From positions 121,540 to 185,539 of the forward strand of contig CAJJDN010000182.1 in the NCBI GenBank assembly GCA_905182985.1: a stretch of DNA of 64,000 nt. Reading direction: 5' to 3'. How positions within the stretch are numbered: position 1 is the stretch's first letter; every line of letters begins with the position of its first letter. The notes beneath the pieces were generated by a model that saw only the letters and a program-made list of their open reading frames with translations, was not told where the DNA came from and searched no databases. Below are positions 23,166-34,763 of the stretch, in pieces. The DNA comes from Paramecium sonneborni (taxonomy: Eukaryota; Ciliophora; Oligohymenophorea; Peniculida; Parameciidae). Both the position numbers and the translations under genes were made by a program.

Positions 23166-24950
23166 ATGAATAAAATTTTAAATTGTCAAAAATAATTCAT
23201 TAATCAATGTAACTTAACTTGTTAATAAGAATTATATTTTATTGTTAAAAAATTAGAGACATACTCAACTCATGTAAATTCGACAAAGGAAAAAAGCCAC
23301 AAAATTAAGCAAATATCAAGAAAAAAATTTATACAGATGATGTAAGATATATTCTATAAAAGAAATAGTGAGCAAAAAGTGTAAAATTGAAGTAGGAAAT
23401 AAATTAGACTAAATTTGTTAATATGATGAAAACAAAAAAATTAAATCGGTGTTAATTTTTAGGATCTAAATCAGTTTTAAATGTTTAATTAGACTAGTTG
23501 GAAATGTGTAAGAAAAGGCAGATTATTTTTATAATTGGTTGTTGCCAGAATAAAATTCAGAAAATAAAATCATTTTAAATAATAAGGTTTGAGGAAGAGT
23601 AATATGGATATTATTAGATATAGTTTTGACGAATTCATTAAAAATTTAATCTTAAGAAAATACCAAATCATGTATGTAGAAATTGAAATTCCTCTTAAAC
23701 CTTCAAACATAATTCATAGTTCATAATCATATGAAGAGAAACACAAATAGATATTTAGGCATTCTGGTTTTTATCAGATCTAAAACATTTGATTACGATT
23801 TAAATTACAAAGTTGAATTAAGAAATTATGAAATTCATTCTAATAATTAAAAAAAGCAACATTTGTATGAAATAAAGTATATAGATGTTAAGTTATATTT
23901 TATTCTCATAATAAAAGAATCCAGAAACTCTTAATAAATAAACGTAATATTTATAAATGGTATTCATTATGAATTCTGCCACAAATATGGTTTAATGGAA
24001 AAATAAATAAACAATATGAATTTGTCTCATATCGTTTAGAATCAGTGAATTTCTTTAAAATGATAAAACACTCAAATCTATAGTTATGGGACTCTTTTTT
24101 TGATGGATATTCCAAATTATCTAAGAAATAAGTTATAATAATTGTAGATATCATTGTGAGCTTCTTAGAAAATTTTAATTGAAAACAACAAAATTAATCT
24201 TGATAGAGAGGGTAGTATTAATGAAAATATTTTTCTTTATTTAAATTATCTCAACGAAAATAACATTTAAAAAAATTGATTTAATAAATTAACATTTATT
24301 TAAAACAAGAAGATAGTAGAAAAAAATTTAAAGATGATGAGCATTTTATCATTAATTGAAGAATTTTTAATTTGTTTCTTTTTATACAAAGGGAATCTAC
24401 AAATGATTCCAAATTAAATTTATATCCATCATTTATCCAATTTAACCAAAAAAATGTTAGCCACGTAAATTTATTATCATGCCAAAGCATAAGATCTTCT
24501 TATTTATAAATAATAACAATCAATATCTGAAAGAGGAAATATTATTATTTAAATTGCTGCTACTCCTTTGTCAAGAGTGCATAAAAAAATAAAAATAATT
24601 TATAATTACTTAGCCTTCTTGGCAGCTATCAAAGTAGAAGTTATGTTGATTAATGATGTTGTTACTAAGTATCTAACTGAAGTATTAAAAATTTAGAAAG
24701 AATTAATTTTAATTGTACAAATTGAATATTAAGAAGAAGGACTTCCAACATTAGGATCATAAGTAGAGTATTAAAGTTAAAAATTTCATGTAATTATTTC
24801 TTTACTTAAGTCTGATTATAGAATTTAAATGTCTTCGATGAAAAATATATAATAGTATCGCAATAAATACAAGTATATTATATTTAAATTTTAAAGATTT
24901 TTGAAACTAATTAAAATCTAAAATTTAAAAAGATACTTTAATATTTATTA
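23166..24950 (+). pseudogene. Coding remnants in shifting frames (frameshifted or decayed gene)
   Basis: Several stretches read like good protein but in different frames, and no clean set of short introns joins them. They include a segment with NKLDQICQYDENKKIKSVLI (about 23390-23590) and one with YSFDEFIKNLILRKYQIMYV (about 23600-23750). Others contain SKTFDYDLNYKVELRNYEI (about 23780-24030), YEFVSYRLESVNFF (about 24015-24180), and NYLAFLAAIKVEVMLIND (about 24490-24790). They are all on the plus strand and in order, as expected of one gene of about 550 residues broken by indels. Alternatives are two adjacent genes or introns that I failed to place. No family is recognised. Confidence 0.35.
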
Positions 24951-24993
24951 ATGGTATAGTTTATATTTCAATGATTCAATAAATACATAACAT

Positions 24994-25066
24994 GGGCTTG
25001 TAGCACAATTGGTAGTGCGCCTGACTACGGATCAGGCGGTTGCAGTTTCGAGTACTGCCAAGCTCG
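24994..25066 (+). tRNA. tRNA-Arg (anticodon ACG)
   Basis: A 73-nt cloverleaf without intron. The acceptor arms GGGCTTG and CAAGCTC pair over 7 bp with one G-U. The D arm is GCAC..GTGC with the loop AATTGGTA. The anticodon stem CCTGA/TCAGG closes the loop CTACGGA, whose anticodon ACG reads CGU/CGC after inosine formation. The T arm is GCAGT/ACTGC with loop TTCGAGT. The discriminator base is G. CCA is not encoded, as usual in eukaryotes. Confidence 0.96.
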
Positions 25067-25068
25067 AA

Positions 25069-25076
25069 TTTTTTTT
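25069..25076 (+). terminator. RNA polymerase III terminator of the tRNA
   Basis: A run of eight T residues starts three bases after the tRNA 3' end, the expected position and form of a Pol III stop signal. Confidence 0.8.
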
Positions 25077-25174
25077 ATTCATTAAAACAAAAATTTATAT
25101 ATATATTAAATACAGTAAAACGAATTTTTTAAATTTAAAAGAAGGATTTTAATTACTAGTCTAATTTAAATTAT

Positions 25175-25366
25175 ATGAGTTAGAAGAAGTGGTCCATATT
25201 AATTTCTTTCTTCCAATGTTAAAAATGGAAATTTATTTTCATAATCGGTGCCATACTTTTATTTTCATATGTCAAGGACAATCTTTTTTAACTTTTAAAT
25301 TAAAAGAATCAATTACATTAGAAAATAAGAGATCGATAAAGTTTTCATTTTCTCTTCACTTATTGA
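25175..25366 (+). CDS. Possible small membrane protein (doubtful)
   Basis: A 63-residue TGA-terminated frame beginning MSQKKWSILISFFQCQKWKF, with one hydrophobic segment (FIFIIGAILLFSYV) and a polar Gln/Lys-rich end. It ends five bases from the end of the decayed NEK kinase on the other strand. It may be chance, because frames of this length are common when only TGA stops. Confidence 0.2.
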
Positions 25367-25370
25367 TGTT

Positions 25371-26376
25371 TCAATTTTATGAAGAATAGTGTTGCTTTAA
25401 TTGTGTTAATATATGAACTCTAGCATCAAATTTATTTATGTTTCTTATTATTTCTATCGTTTGATTCATCTTCATCTCTACTTCGATATACGATACTAGT
25501 AGAGCATTGTAGGATTGATAATTTTGTTTTGCATAACAATACTTATTATAAAGTAGTTTTAATTAGATAACGTTTGATTCTAATAAAAATAACAGGCATT
25601 TCTACAGATTAAAATAATCTTTACTCAAAATATTCTGAATAATTGGTCTACGTCTAAAATCTACTTAAAGCAATTAAGTAATTAATAATCGTCTAAATGG
25701 TGTTATAAAGCACAAAGTTCTTTCATTATAACTTCTGAAGACCAGATATCTGGCATAAATGTATATGGCTTTCCATAAATGATATTAAGACTCGTATTAT
25801 AATAGTATAATGTAGTAACAACCATAATTTTAGCTTTTTCAATAGTTTTGTTTGAAAATTCTAGCTTGACTAAAAGCTCCTAATTTAACTAAACCTTTTT
25901 TAGTTAAGAAAATATTTTTGCATTTTAAATCTCTTTTAATGATTTTCCTATTGTGAACATATTAAATAACTTAACAGATCTATATAAACCAATTTAAAAT
26001 GAGAGTTTCAGGTATAAATTTCCTTTAGCTTCATTTACTTATTAAGCCAAATGACCACCTGCTTAAATTCTCAAATATACCATCTACATATTCCATAATA
26101 AGACTTAAGTGTCCTTTTTAATTCTCTAAACTTCTTTATATCCCTACAATATTTGAATGCTATAAAAATTCAAGCATTTTTGACTATTAAATTCATTGTT
26201 TCTCTTAAGGTGTCATAGTTGCTAAATCCACATATTTAGTAACCCCTAATGACATATTATTCTTATGTATCTATTCTACTAATTTTAAAATCATTCAACT
26301 GAATACACCTTTCCAAAAGAATCTTCTCAAAGCAATTTTAAGGTTTGTAAAGTTCATACTCTGTTTGTTTTCTCAT
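25371..26376 (-). pseudogene. Decayed NEK-like protein kinase
   Basis: A NEK-family kinase can be followed end to end, but it is broken. The glycine-loop remnant EDSFGKVYSVE is out of frame with the ATG at 26376. KYVDLATMTPQEKQ is followed by an in-frame TGA (26193-26195). Then come MLEFLQHSNIVGIQRSLEN and SLIMEYVDG, another TGA (26031-26033), and [20 protein letters not shown]. The catalytic HRD has become KRD (about 25930) and DFG has become GAF (25872-25880). The activation region reads TSLNIIYGKPYTFMPDIWSS where a NEK would have the APE helix and 'SDIWSLG'. The tail RRPIIQNILSKDYF is in a third frame and then runs openly to TGA 25371. Several independent stops, frameshifts and lost catalytic residues point to a true pseudogene, not a sequencing slip. 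The ATG overlaps the stop of the coiled-coil gene upstream. Confidence 0.75.
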
Positions 26377-27273
26377 TTTAAATAATTATTTTTATAAACC
26401 AAATTCAATAATTCAACTTCTGCCCTTCTTACTCTTGCATACAATTTTGTTTAATTACTTCCAAGTTATTTAACAAAAAAGGGATCAGATGATTCTGATA
26501 CTTCAATGAATTTTATTAATTATGGTCTCAATATTTCATAATCTGAATAGAATCTTTGACAATATCCAATATCATCATCATCTAAACTAAATTAAATACA
26601 GATATTCTTATTCTCAACATATTATTACCATTTCACTATACTTTCTAATGTATTTAATGATAATATTCGATAATCATAAATAAGTTCCATTAATTTTTCC
26701 TTCTCTTCCTATTTTTATTACCTTAATTAATTCTATATTAAATTTAAACAATTCTCTCTAGCTGTTATTGTAAAAATACAATGTAATATTGGAGATAATT
26801 TCTAATCCATCAATTTAAGTTCCTCCTCTAAAACTTTTAATTTATCGTTTGAAGAACTCAAAATCTCATTAAAAACATTCTACCTATAACATCATAAATG
26901 TACTTAGTGTATTTTTGGAACATTATATAATTTATGTACTTGCCTAACTTACTCTAATTTAGTTTCGAATATTTTTTGTTCACACTCAACCAGATATTCA
27001 AGTTCTTATTAATTTTTATGCATTTATATATATTTCTACACAATTGAGGCTGTTCCACCTTTTATTTATGGCAAAATTTTTTTATTTGAATATTCTCTAG
27101 GAATAACTCCTAGAATCTATTCAGAAATAATAATCCTATTGTTCCATCCCTTTTCCTAAAAACCACTATGAAGGAGTACTTACTCTTTCAGAAAATCTTT
27201 TTGTAAGAGAAGCTGATTTTGCACTTTTTTTCTGAAAATATTCCTGACTTTAAACTTAACTAATATTTTTCAT
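26373..27273 (-). CDS. Coiled-coil protein of unknown function
   Basis: Introns of 28 and 24 nt leave 283 codons (282 residues) from ATG 27273 to TGA 26373-26375. The N-terminus is basic and Ser-rich (QKKSAKSASLTKRFSERV). The rest is mostly helical with heptad-like stretches (ELEYLVECEQKIFETKLEQV, then KLKVLEEELKLMDQKL and RQQKQEEKEKLMELIYDY). It ends in an acidic/aromatic segment (FSLDDDDIGYCQRFYSDYEI) and a basic tail. No known domain is seen. The kinase pseudogene begins at its stop codon. Confidence 0.6.
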
Positions 27274-27492
27274 TTTATATATATAATCATATATTATAAA
27301 TTATATCATCTATTTACATTATTTATTTACTCTTCATTTTCTAGATTTTCTTTTTTCAAACTTTATAAACTTCATAAACTGTTTAATAATTTCAACTTCT
27401 AAAGTTTTTAGTATTTTATTCATTAATTGACTCTCATATTATGATAGAATTTCTTAATTATGAATTGTTTAGTTGAAATATATGAACTTGAG
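27274..27492. other. Intergenic AT-rich stretch before the P450/X array
   Basis: No gene seen. The array homology starts abruptly at 27493. Confidence 0.4.
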
Positions 27493-27493
27493 A

Positions 27494-27852
27494 ATAAAAG
27501 AGGTTGTAAAGATGGAATAAAGAAAGGATTTGGCTTTATCTATGACTAAACGAAGAAAAGAAAATAACAAAAAAAACTTTAGATATATTATTCATATTGC
27601 TATTTAACAATTAGAAGTATATAATTAATCAGAAGAATTAGAACTTATAATGAGAAATATGAATAATAATAACATTTTTTAAGAATAAATGAATAAATAA
27701 TGTTATATTTGATGGTAGACAATATTTTGAAAATAAATTAAATAAACAGATTTGAAGAAAGCTATATAAAACTTTTTGATACTTAAAAAATTTGGTTATT
27801 AGTATAAGATTAAGAGAACTTCAATATGAGTAAAAATAAATTATTTAGATGA
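27494..27852 (+). pseudogene. 3' fragment of gene X (array copy 0)
   Basis: Only the last part of X is present, starting at the array's left edge with ENKRGCKDGIKKGFGFIYDQ. One extra base in an A-run (eight A instead of seven, near 27570) puts the rest in a different frame from the other copies and lets it read on to TGA 27850-27852. Without its 5' half it is probably not a gene. Confidence 0.55.
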
Positions 27853-27876
27853 TCAACTTATTATTTTATAAGATAA

Positions 27877-29353
27877 TCATATTCTAATAAATTTGACTAA
27901 TCTATCATCTGCAGGGGCATAAAGGAAATTACATTCCATAACAAGATCAGTTTAATCATCTAAAATAATTTAATAAGTTTTCAAAACATAGATTAGGATT
28001 AATTTGATTTCAATCTTGGCTAAATGTTATCCTAAACAATTTCTCGGTCCATATGAAAAAGGTAAGAATGCTTCTTAATCTTTTAGATTTAACCATCTTT
28101 CTATATTAAAATCTAAATGATTCTCAAAATACTATGGATGAGTCATCATAGGCTATAATCCTGCATCTACATACCAATCTTTTTTTATTAAATATTCTCC
28201 AACATAATGATCTTTAACAGCTAATCTAGGTATAATTCCATCACTTGGCGTTTAAGTTCTAAGACACTCATTAAGAAAAGCATTTAATAAAGGTAGTTAA
28301 TTTAATAACTTCTAATCAACTTCATCAAAATTAATCTTATTTAATTCTTCTCTAAGTTTCTATTAAATTGATGGATATTTTCCTAACATATAAATAGACA
28401 TTCCTGCTGAATGAGATGTTGTATCCATTCCAGCAAATACAAATGTAATATATTAATGTATAATCTTTTCTCTAACTTCTTAGGTCAAAGGAGTTCTTAA
28501 TAAAATTGAAAATACATCTTTTTCTTAACCTTTCTTATAATTATCAATCAAATTATTAATATAATTTCTTACGCCATATACTCTTTATAGAAAATGCTTC
28601 TCTGAAGATGTCATAAAATAACTTTTCATTGTAGATAAAGATTTTATTCCAAAAAACTTCTCATCTAATGAATTAAACTACCATAAGTAGTCTATTATAT
28701 TTATAATAACTTACATATATGAATTATTTTCCAAGATCTTAAAATTCTTCACTCAAATGTTATCCATTAATTTATTCATCTTTCATTTGATTAAAAAAGC
28801 AGATTTACATAGTTCTTGATGCTATTCTTGCACACTATTTTATTATATTAACTCTTTCATTCTCTTTAAATTACAATATTTCTTAGATTAGCATTTTTAT
28901 AACTGTTATCTTTGAAGATAAAGATTCAAAAGTAAAAAAATCAGACAGTTCTCGTTTTTAATCTTTCCATCTTTAACCTTCTGCATATACTAATCCTTAA
29001 CATGCTATAATATCTCTAAATATCTCATCTGTTCTCTTTTTATAATTTGTATAATTGTATAACATTTCTTTCACTTTTTCAGGCTTTATAAAAATAAAGT
29101 ATGGTCTACTGAAAATATGAGTTATAATCAATTCTACTTCTGGATGATTATAAGCAATATTTCTTTTAAAATGAATTACATCTTTATTAAATTTTATACC
29201 ATCGATTCGATATTTAAATTAACCCAATAAGGGAAAATATAACACATAAACCTTCTTTCCATGTTTGAATTTGTAGAAGTAACAAATACATAATGGATAT
29301 AAGATTATCCACAATAAAGGAAGCATTAAAATGAATAGTATCCAAATAAACAT
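27877..29353 (-). CDS. Cytochrome P450 (array copy 1)
   Basis: With one 19-nt intron this is 486 codons (485 residues). It starts with a membrane anchor (MFIWILFILMLPLLWIIL). P450 hallmarks follow in order: the I-helix oxygen-activation motif FAGMDTTSH, the K-helix ExxR as NECLRTQ, the meander FNIERWL, and the heme-binding loop FLPFSYGPRNCLGQHLAK, with the cysteine as axial ligand. It would be an ER-bound monooxygenase using a P450 reductase; the substrate is unknown. Near the heme loop this copy differs from copies 2 and 3 (SYGP versus SSGP, and the preceding dozen residues). The 19-nt intron is at the lower limit; a 23-nt form sharing its 3' end would break the frame in this copy. Confidence 0.9.
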
Positions 29354-29409
29354 TTTAATTATATTTTATATGTATATAATTTTAAGTTGAATTTTTTCAT
29401 AAAAATTCT

Positions 29410-30353
29410 ATGATGGTAAAATTAGATATACTAAATTATCAATTTATGAATATAGATAATTAGAAAAACATAAGGATCCAGAATGAAAAAATATAATATG
29501 AGGAAGAAAACAAAGATTTTGATTTAAGAGAAAATATAAAAAATGCTCATTATAAAAATGAAGATAAAGACGATCTTAAATATAATAAAGAAGATAAAAG
29601 TAGAAAGGGAATAGCTAATGATAAAAATATAATAAAAATAATGACAAAGATAACTGAAGTTTAGATAATAATAAAGAAATATCAGAAAAAGATTATTGAT
29701 CTAAATAAATAAATTTAGTAGAAATCTAAAAATGAAGTTAAAAACTAAAATCTATAGTAACAAATTAAAGAGACGAGTAAGAAAAAGAATAATTTGAAGT
29801 CTCTATATAATTAGGATACATACTTACTGATGAATTGAACTCATTGGAATCAGTAGTGAGTAATCATAAATTCTTATATCTTACTCTGATTATATAGCTA
29901 GGTTAGTATTTCTTTTAAATACAAATCTTATAGATAGTTGTAATATTAAATAACTAAAAGTAATAAAGTATTAGATTATAGAATGCCATAGAAATTATTA
30001 TATAATAATTGAAAGTTTGAGAAAAGCTGAATTCAAATACAAAGTTAGTATAAAGCATTTTAATGTTATAATAAAAAAGTGAAAAATTACAGATTGATTT
30101 ATGTGATGAAAGTTATATTCTATATGGTGTTGAAAATAAAAGAGGTTGTAAAGATGGAATAAAGAAAGGATTTGGCTTTATCTATGACTAAATGAAGAAA
30201 AGAAAATAACAAAAAAACTTAAGATATATTATTCATATTGCTATTTAACAATTAGAAGTGTATAATTAATCAGAAGAATTAGAACTTATAATGAGAAATA
30301 TGAATAATAATAACATTTTTTAAGAATAAATGAATAAATAATGTTATATTTGA
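29410..30353 (+). CDS. Gene X, array copy 1: charged coiled-coil protein of unknown function
   Basis: It is divergent from P450 copy 1, with ATGs 56 bases apart. The first 150 codons are open and strongly charged (NIRIQNEKIQYEEENKDFDL, then IIIKKYQKKIIDLNKQIQQK). The middle needs one or two short introns to join YILTDELNSLESVVSNHKFL and then the C-terminal block LCDESYILYGVENKRGCKDG and IKKGFGFIYDQMKKRKQQ. A stop at TGA 30351-30353 follows. I could not fix all intron borders. No domain is recognised. The presence of the same frame in each unit supports its being a gene. Confidence 0.45.
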
Positions 30354-30517
30354 TGGTAGACAAGATTTTGAAAATAAATTAAATAAACAGATTTGAAGAA
30401 AGCTATATAAAACTTTTTGATACTTAAAAAATTTGGTTATTAGTATAAGATTAAGAGAACTTCAATATGAGTAAAAATAAATTATTTAGATGATCAACTT
30501 ATTATTTTATAAGATAA

Positions 30518-31998
30518 TCATATTCTAATGAATTTGACTAATCTATCATCTGCAGGAGCATAATGAAAATTACATTCCATAACAAGATCAGTTTAATCAT
30601 CTAAAATAATTTAATAAGTTTTCAAAACATAAATTAGGATTAATTTGATTTCAATCTTTGCTAAATGTTATCCTAAACAATTTCTCGGTCCAGATGAAAA
30701 TGGTAAGAATGCATCCTAAACTTGTGGATTCAACAACCATCTTTCTAAATTAAAATCTAAATGATTCTCAAAATACTATGGATGAGTCATCATAGGCTAT
30801 AATCCTGCATCTACATACCAATCTTTTTTTATTAAATATTCTCCAACATAATGATCTTTAACAGCTAATCTTGGTATTATTCCATCGACTGGAGTCTAAG
30901 TTCTAAGACACTCATTAAGAAAAGCATTTAATAAAGGTAGTTAATTTAATAACTTCTAATCAACTTCATCAAAATTAATCTTATTTAATTCTTCTCTAAG
31001 TTTCTATTAAATTGATGGATATTTTCCTAACATATAAATAGACATTCCTGCTTAATGAGATGTTGTATCCATTCCAGCAAATACAAATGTAATATATTAA
31101 TGTATAATCTTTTCTCTAACTTCTTAGGTCAAAGGAGTTCTTAATAAAATTGAAAATACATCTTTTTCTTAACCTTTCTTATAATTATCAATCAAATTAT
31201 TAATATAATTTCTTACGCCATATACTCTTTATAGAAAATGCTTCTCTGAAGATGTCATAAAATAACTTTTCATTGTAGATAAAGATTTTATTCCAAAAAA
31301 ACATCTCATCTAATGAATTAAACTACCATAAGTAGTCTATTATATTTATAATAACTTACATATATGAAATATTTTGCAAGATCTTAAAATTCTTCACTCA
31401 AATGTTATCCATTAATTTATTCATCTTTCATTTGATTAAAAAAGCAGATTTACATAGTTCTTGATGCTATTCTTGCACACTATTTTATTATATTAACTCT
31501 TTCATTCTCTTTAAATTACAATATTTCTTAGATTAGCATTTTTATAACTGTTATCTTTGAAGATAAAGATTCAAAAGTAAAAAAATCAGACAGTTCTCGT
31601 TTTTAATCTTTCCATCTTTAACCTTCTGCATATACTAATCCTTAACATGCTATAATATCTCTAAATATCTCATCTGTTCTCTTTTTATAATTTGTATAAT
31701 TGTATAACATTTCTTTCACTTTTTCAGGCTTTATAAAAATAAAGTATGGTCTACTGAAAATATGAGTTATAATCAATTCTACTTCTGGATGATTATAAGC
31801 AATATTTCTTTTAAAATGAATTACATCTTTATTAAATTTTATACCATCGATTCGATATTTAAATTAACCCAATAAGGGAAAATATAACACATAAACCTTC
31901 TTTCCATGTTTGAATTTGTAGAAGTAACAAATACATAATGGATATAAGATTATCCACAATAAAGGAAGCATTAAAATGAATAGTATCCAAATAAACAT
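30518..31998 (-). CDS. Cytochrome P450 (array copy 2, one-base indel)
   Basis: It has the same motifs as copy 1 (FAGMDTTSH, ECLR, heme loop FLPFSSGPRNCLGQ). Its length is 1481 against 1480 in copy 3: an A-run near 31302 has seven A instead of six, next to substitutions. With the 19-nt intron used for copies 1 and 3 the frame breaks soon after the run. With a 23-nt GTAAG..TAG intron ending at the same AG, the frame closes (486 codons) but about 15 residues before the run differ. It is therefore either a pseudogene or a copy spliced differently. Confidence 0.7.
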
Positions 31999-32054
31999 TT
32001 TAATTATATTTTATATGTATATAATTTTAAGTTGAATTTTTTCATAAAAATTCT

Positions 32055-32998
32055 ATGATGGTAAAATTAGATATACTAAATTATCAATTTATGAATATAG
32101 ATAATTAGAAAAACATAAGGATCCAGAATGAAAAAATATAATATGAGGAAGAAAACAAAGATTTTGATTTAAGAGAAAATATAAAAAATGCTCATTATAA
32201 AAATGAAGATAAAGACGATCTTAAATATAATAAAGAAGATAAAAGTAGAAAGGGAATAGCTAATGATAAAAATATAATAAAAATAATGACAAAGATAACT
32301 GAAGTTTAGATAATAATAAAGAAATATCAGAAAAAGATTATTGATCTAAATAAATAAATTTAGTAGAAATCTAAAAATGAAGTTAAAAACTAAAATCTAT
32401 AGTAACAAATTAAAGAGACGAGTAAGAAAAAGAATAATTTGAAGTCTCTATATAATTAGGATACATACTTACTGATGAATTGAACTCATTGGAATCAGTA
32501 GTGAGTAATCATAAATTCTTATATCTTACTCTGATTATATAGCTAGGTTAGTATTTCTTTTAAATACAAATCTTATAGATAGTTGTAATATTAAATAACT
32601 AAAAGTAATAAAGTATTAGATTATAGAATGCCATAGAAATTATTATATAATAATTGAAAGTTTGAGAAAAGCTGAATTCAAATACAAAGTTAGTATAAAG
32701 CATTTTAATGTTATAATAAAAAAGTGAAAAATTACAGATTGATTTATGTGATGAAAGTTATATTCTATATGGTGTTGAAAATAAAAGAGGTTGTAAAGAT
32801 GGAATAAAGAAAGGATTTGGCTTTATCTATGACTAAATGAAGAAAAGAAAATAACAAAAAAACTTAAGATATATTATTCATATTGCTATTTAACAATTAG
32901 AAGTGTATAATTAATCAGAAGAATTAGAACTTATAATGAGAAATATGAATAATAATAACATTTTTTAAGAATAAATGAATAAATAATGTTATATTTGA
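32055..32998 (+). CDS. Gene X, array copy 2
   Basis: Same length (944 bases) and content as copy 1 at 29410-30353, with the same seven-A run near its 3' part. ATG is 56 bases from the P450 copy 2 ATG, on the opposite strand. The shared upstream region may act as a two-way promoter. Function unknown; intron borders unresolved as in copy 1. Confidence 0.45.
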
Positions 32999-33162
32999 TG
33001 GTAGACAAGATTTTGAAAATAAATTAAATAAACAGATTTGAAGAAAGCTATATAAAACTTTTTGATACTTAAAAAATTTGGTTATTAGTATAAGATTAAG
33101 AGAACTTCAATATGAGTAAAAATAAATTATTTAGATGATCAACTTATTATTTTATAAGATAA

Positions 33163-34642
33163 TCATATTCTAATGAATTTGACTAATCTATCATCTGCAG
33201 GAGCATAATGAAAATTACATTCCATAACAAGATCAGTTTAATCATCTAAAATAATTTAATAAGTTTTCAAAACATAAATTAGGATTAATTTGATTTCAAT
33301 CTTTGCTAAATGTTATCCTAAACAATTTCTCGGTCCAGATGAAAATGGTAAGAATGCATCCTAAACTTGTGGATTCAACAACCATCTTTCTAAATTAAAA
33401 TCTAAATGATTCTCAAAATACTATGGATGAGTCATCATAGGCTATAATCCTGCATCTACATACCAATCTTTTTTTATTAAATATTCTCCAACATAATGAT
33501 CTTTAACAGCTAATCTTGGTATTATTCCATCGACTGGAGTCTAAGTTCTAAGACACTCATTAAGAAAAGCATTTAATAAAGGTAGTTAATTTAATAACTT
33601 CTAATCAACTTCATCAAAATTAATCTTATTTAATTCTTCTCTAAGTTTCTATTAAATTGATGGATATTTTCCTAACATATAAATAGACATTCCTGCTTAA
33701 TGAGATGTTGTATCCATTCCAGCAAATACAAATGTAATATATTAATGTATAATCTTTTCTCTAACTTCTTAGGTCAAAGGAGTTCTTAATAAAATTGAAA
33801 ATACATCTTTTTCTTAACCTTTCTTATAATTATCAATCAAATTATTAATATAATTTCTTACGCCATATACTCTTTATAGAAAATGCTTCTCTGAAGATGT
33901 CATAAAATAACTTTTCATTGTAGATAAAGATTTTATTCCAAAAAACTTCTCATCTAATGAATTAAACTACCATAAGTAGTCTATTATATTTATAATAACT
34001 TACATATATGAATTATTTTCCAAGATCTTAAAATTCTTCACTCAAATGTTATCCATTAATTTATTCATCTTTCATTTGATTAAAAAAGCAGATTTACATA
34101 GTTCTTGATGCTATTCTTGCACACTATTTTATTATATTAACTCTTTCATTCTCTTTAAATTACAATATTTCTTAGATTAGCATTTTTATAACTGTTATCT
34201 TTGAAGATAAAGATTCAAAAGTAAAAAAATCAGACAGTTCTCGTTTTTAATCTTTCCATCTTTAACCTTCTGCATATACTAATCCTTAACATGCTATAAT
34301 ATCTCTAAATATCTCATCTGTTCTCTTTTTATAATTTGTATAATTGTATAACATTTCTTTCACTTTTTCAGGCTTTATAAAAATAAAGTATGGTCTACTG
34401 AAAATATGAGTTATAATCAATTCTACTTCTGGATGATTATAAGCAATATTTCTTTTAAAATGAATTACATCTTTATTAAATTTTATACCATCGATTCGAT
34501 ATTTAAATTAACCCAATAAGGGAAAATATAACACATAAACCTTCTTTCCATGTTTGAATTTGTAGAAGTAACAAATACATAATGGATATAAGATTATCCA
34601 CAATAAAGGAAGCATTAAAATGAATAGTATCCAAATAAACAT
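33163..34642 (-). CDS. Cytochrome P450 (array copy 3)
   Basis: 487 codons with the 19-nt intron (486 residues). All P450 landmarks are intact: membrane anchor, FAGMDTTSH, NECLRTQ, FNLERWL and FLPFSSGPRNCLGQ. It keeps the six-A run, so its frame agrees with copy 1 while its heme-region residues agree with copy 2. The array ends 57 bases upstream of its ATG, so it lacks the divergent gene X that the other copies have and may have lost part of a shared promoter. Confidence 0.9.
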
Positions 34643-34763
34643 TTTAATTATATTTTATATGTATATAATTTTAAGTTGAATTTTTTCATAAAAATTCTAA
34701 GATACTAAAATAAGATATATTATATTATCAATTTCTAAATTAAGTATTTAACTGATATTATAT

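Larger units (their letters stand above)
27493..34699. repeat. Tandem array: three units of about 2.64 kb (P450 - / gene X +)
   Basis: Unit starts are at 27493, 30135 (offset 2642) and 32780 (offset 2645). The third unit stops at 34699, before its gene X. Each unit holds the 3' end of gene X (+), a convergent P450 (-), and the 5' part of the next gene X. Units 2 and 3 are almost identical in what I compared. Unit 1 differs in a block near the P450 heme site and in scattered bases. Unlike the two N-marked duplications, there is no gap character here and the copies do differ, so real unequal crossing-over is likely. The divergent left and right edges set the array limits. Confidence 0.9.

Noticed and set aside
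23000..25000. Unexcised internal eliminated sequences as the cause of the frame breaks.
   Set aside because: I found no clear TA-bounded insert whose removal restores one continuous frame. A comparison with germline sequence would be needed.
27493..34699. The P450/X array as another assembly overlap.
   Set aside because: No N is present, the units differ by indels and substitutions, and the third unit ends at a different place. A real array is more likely, though read depth should decide.
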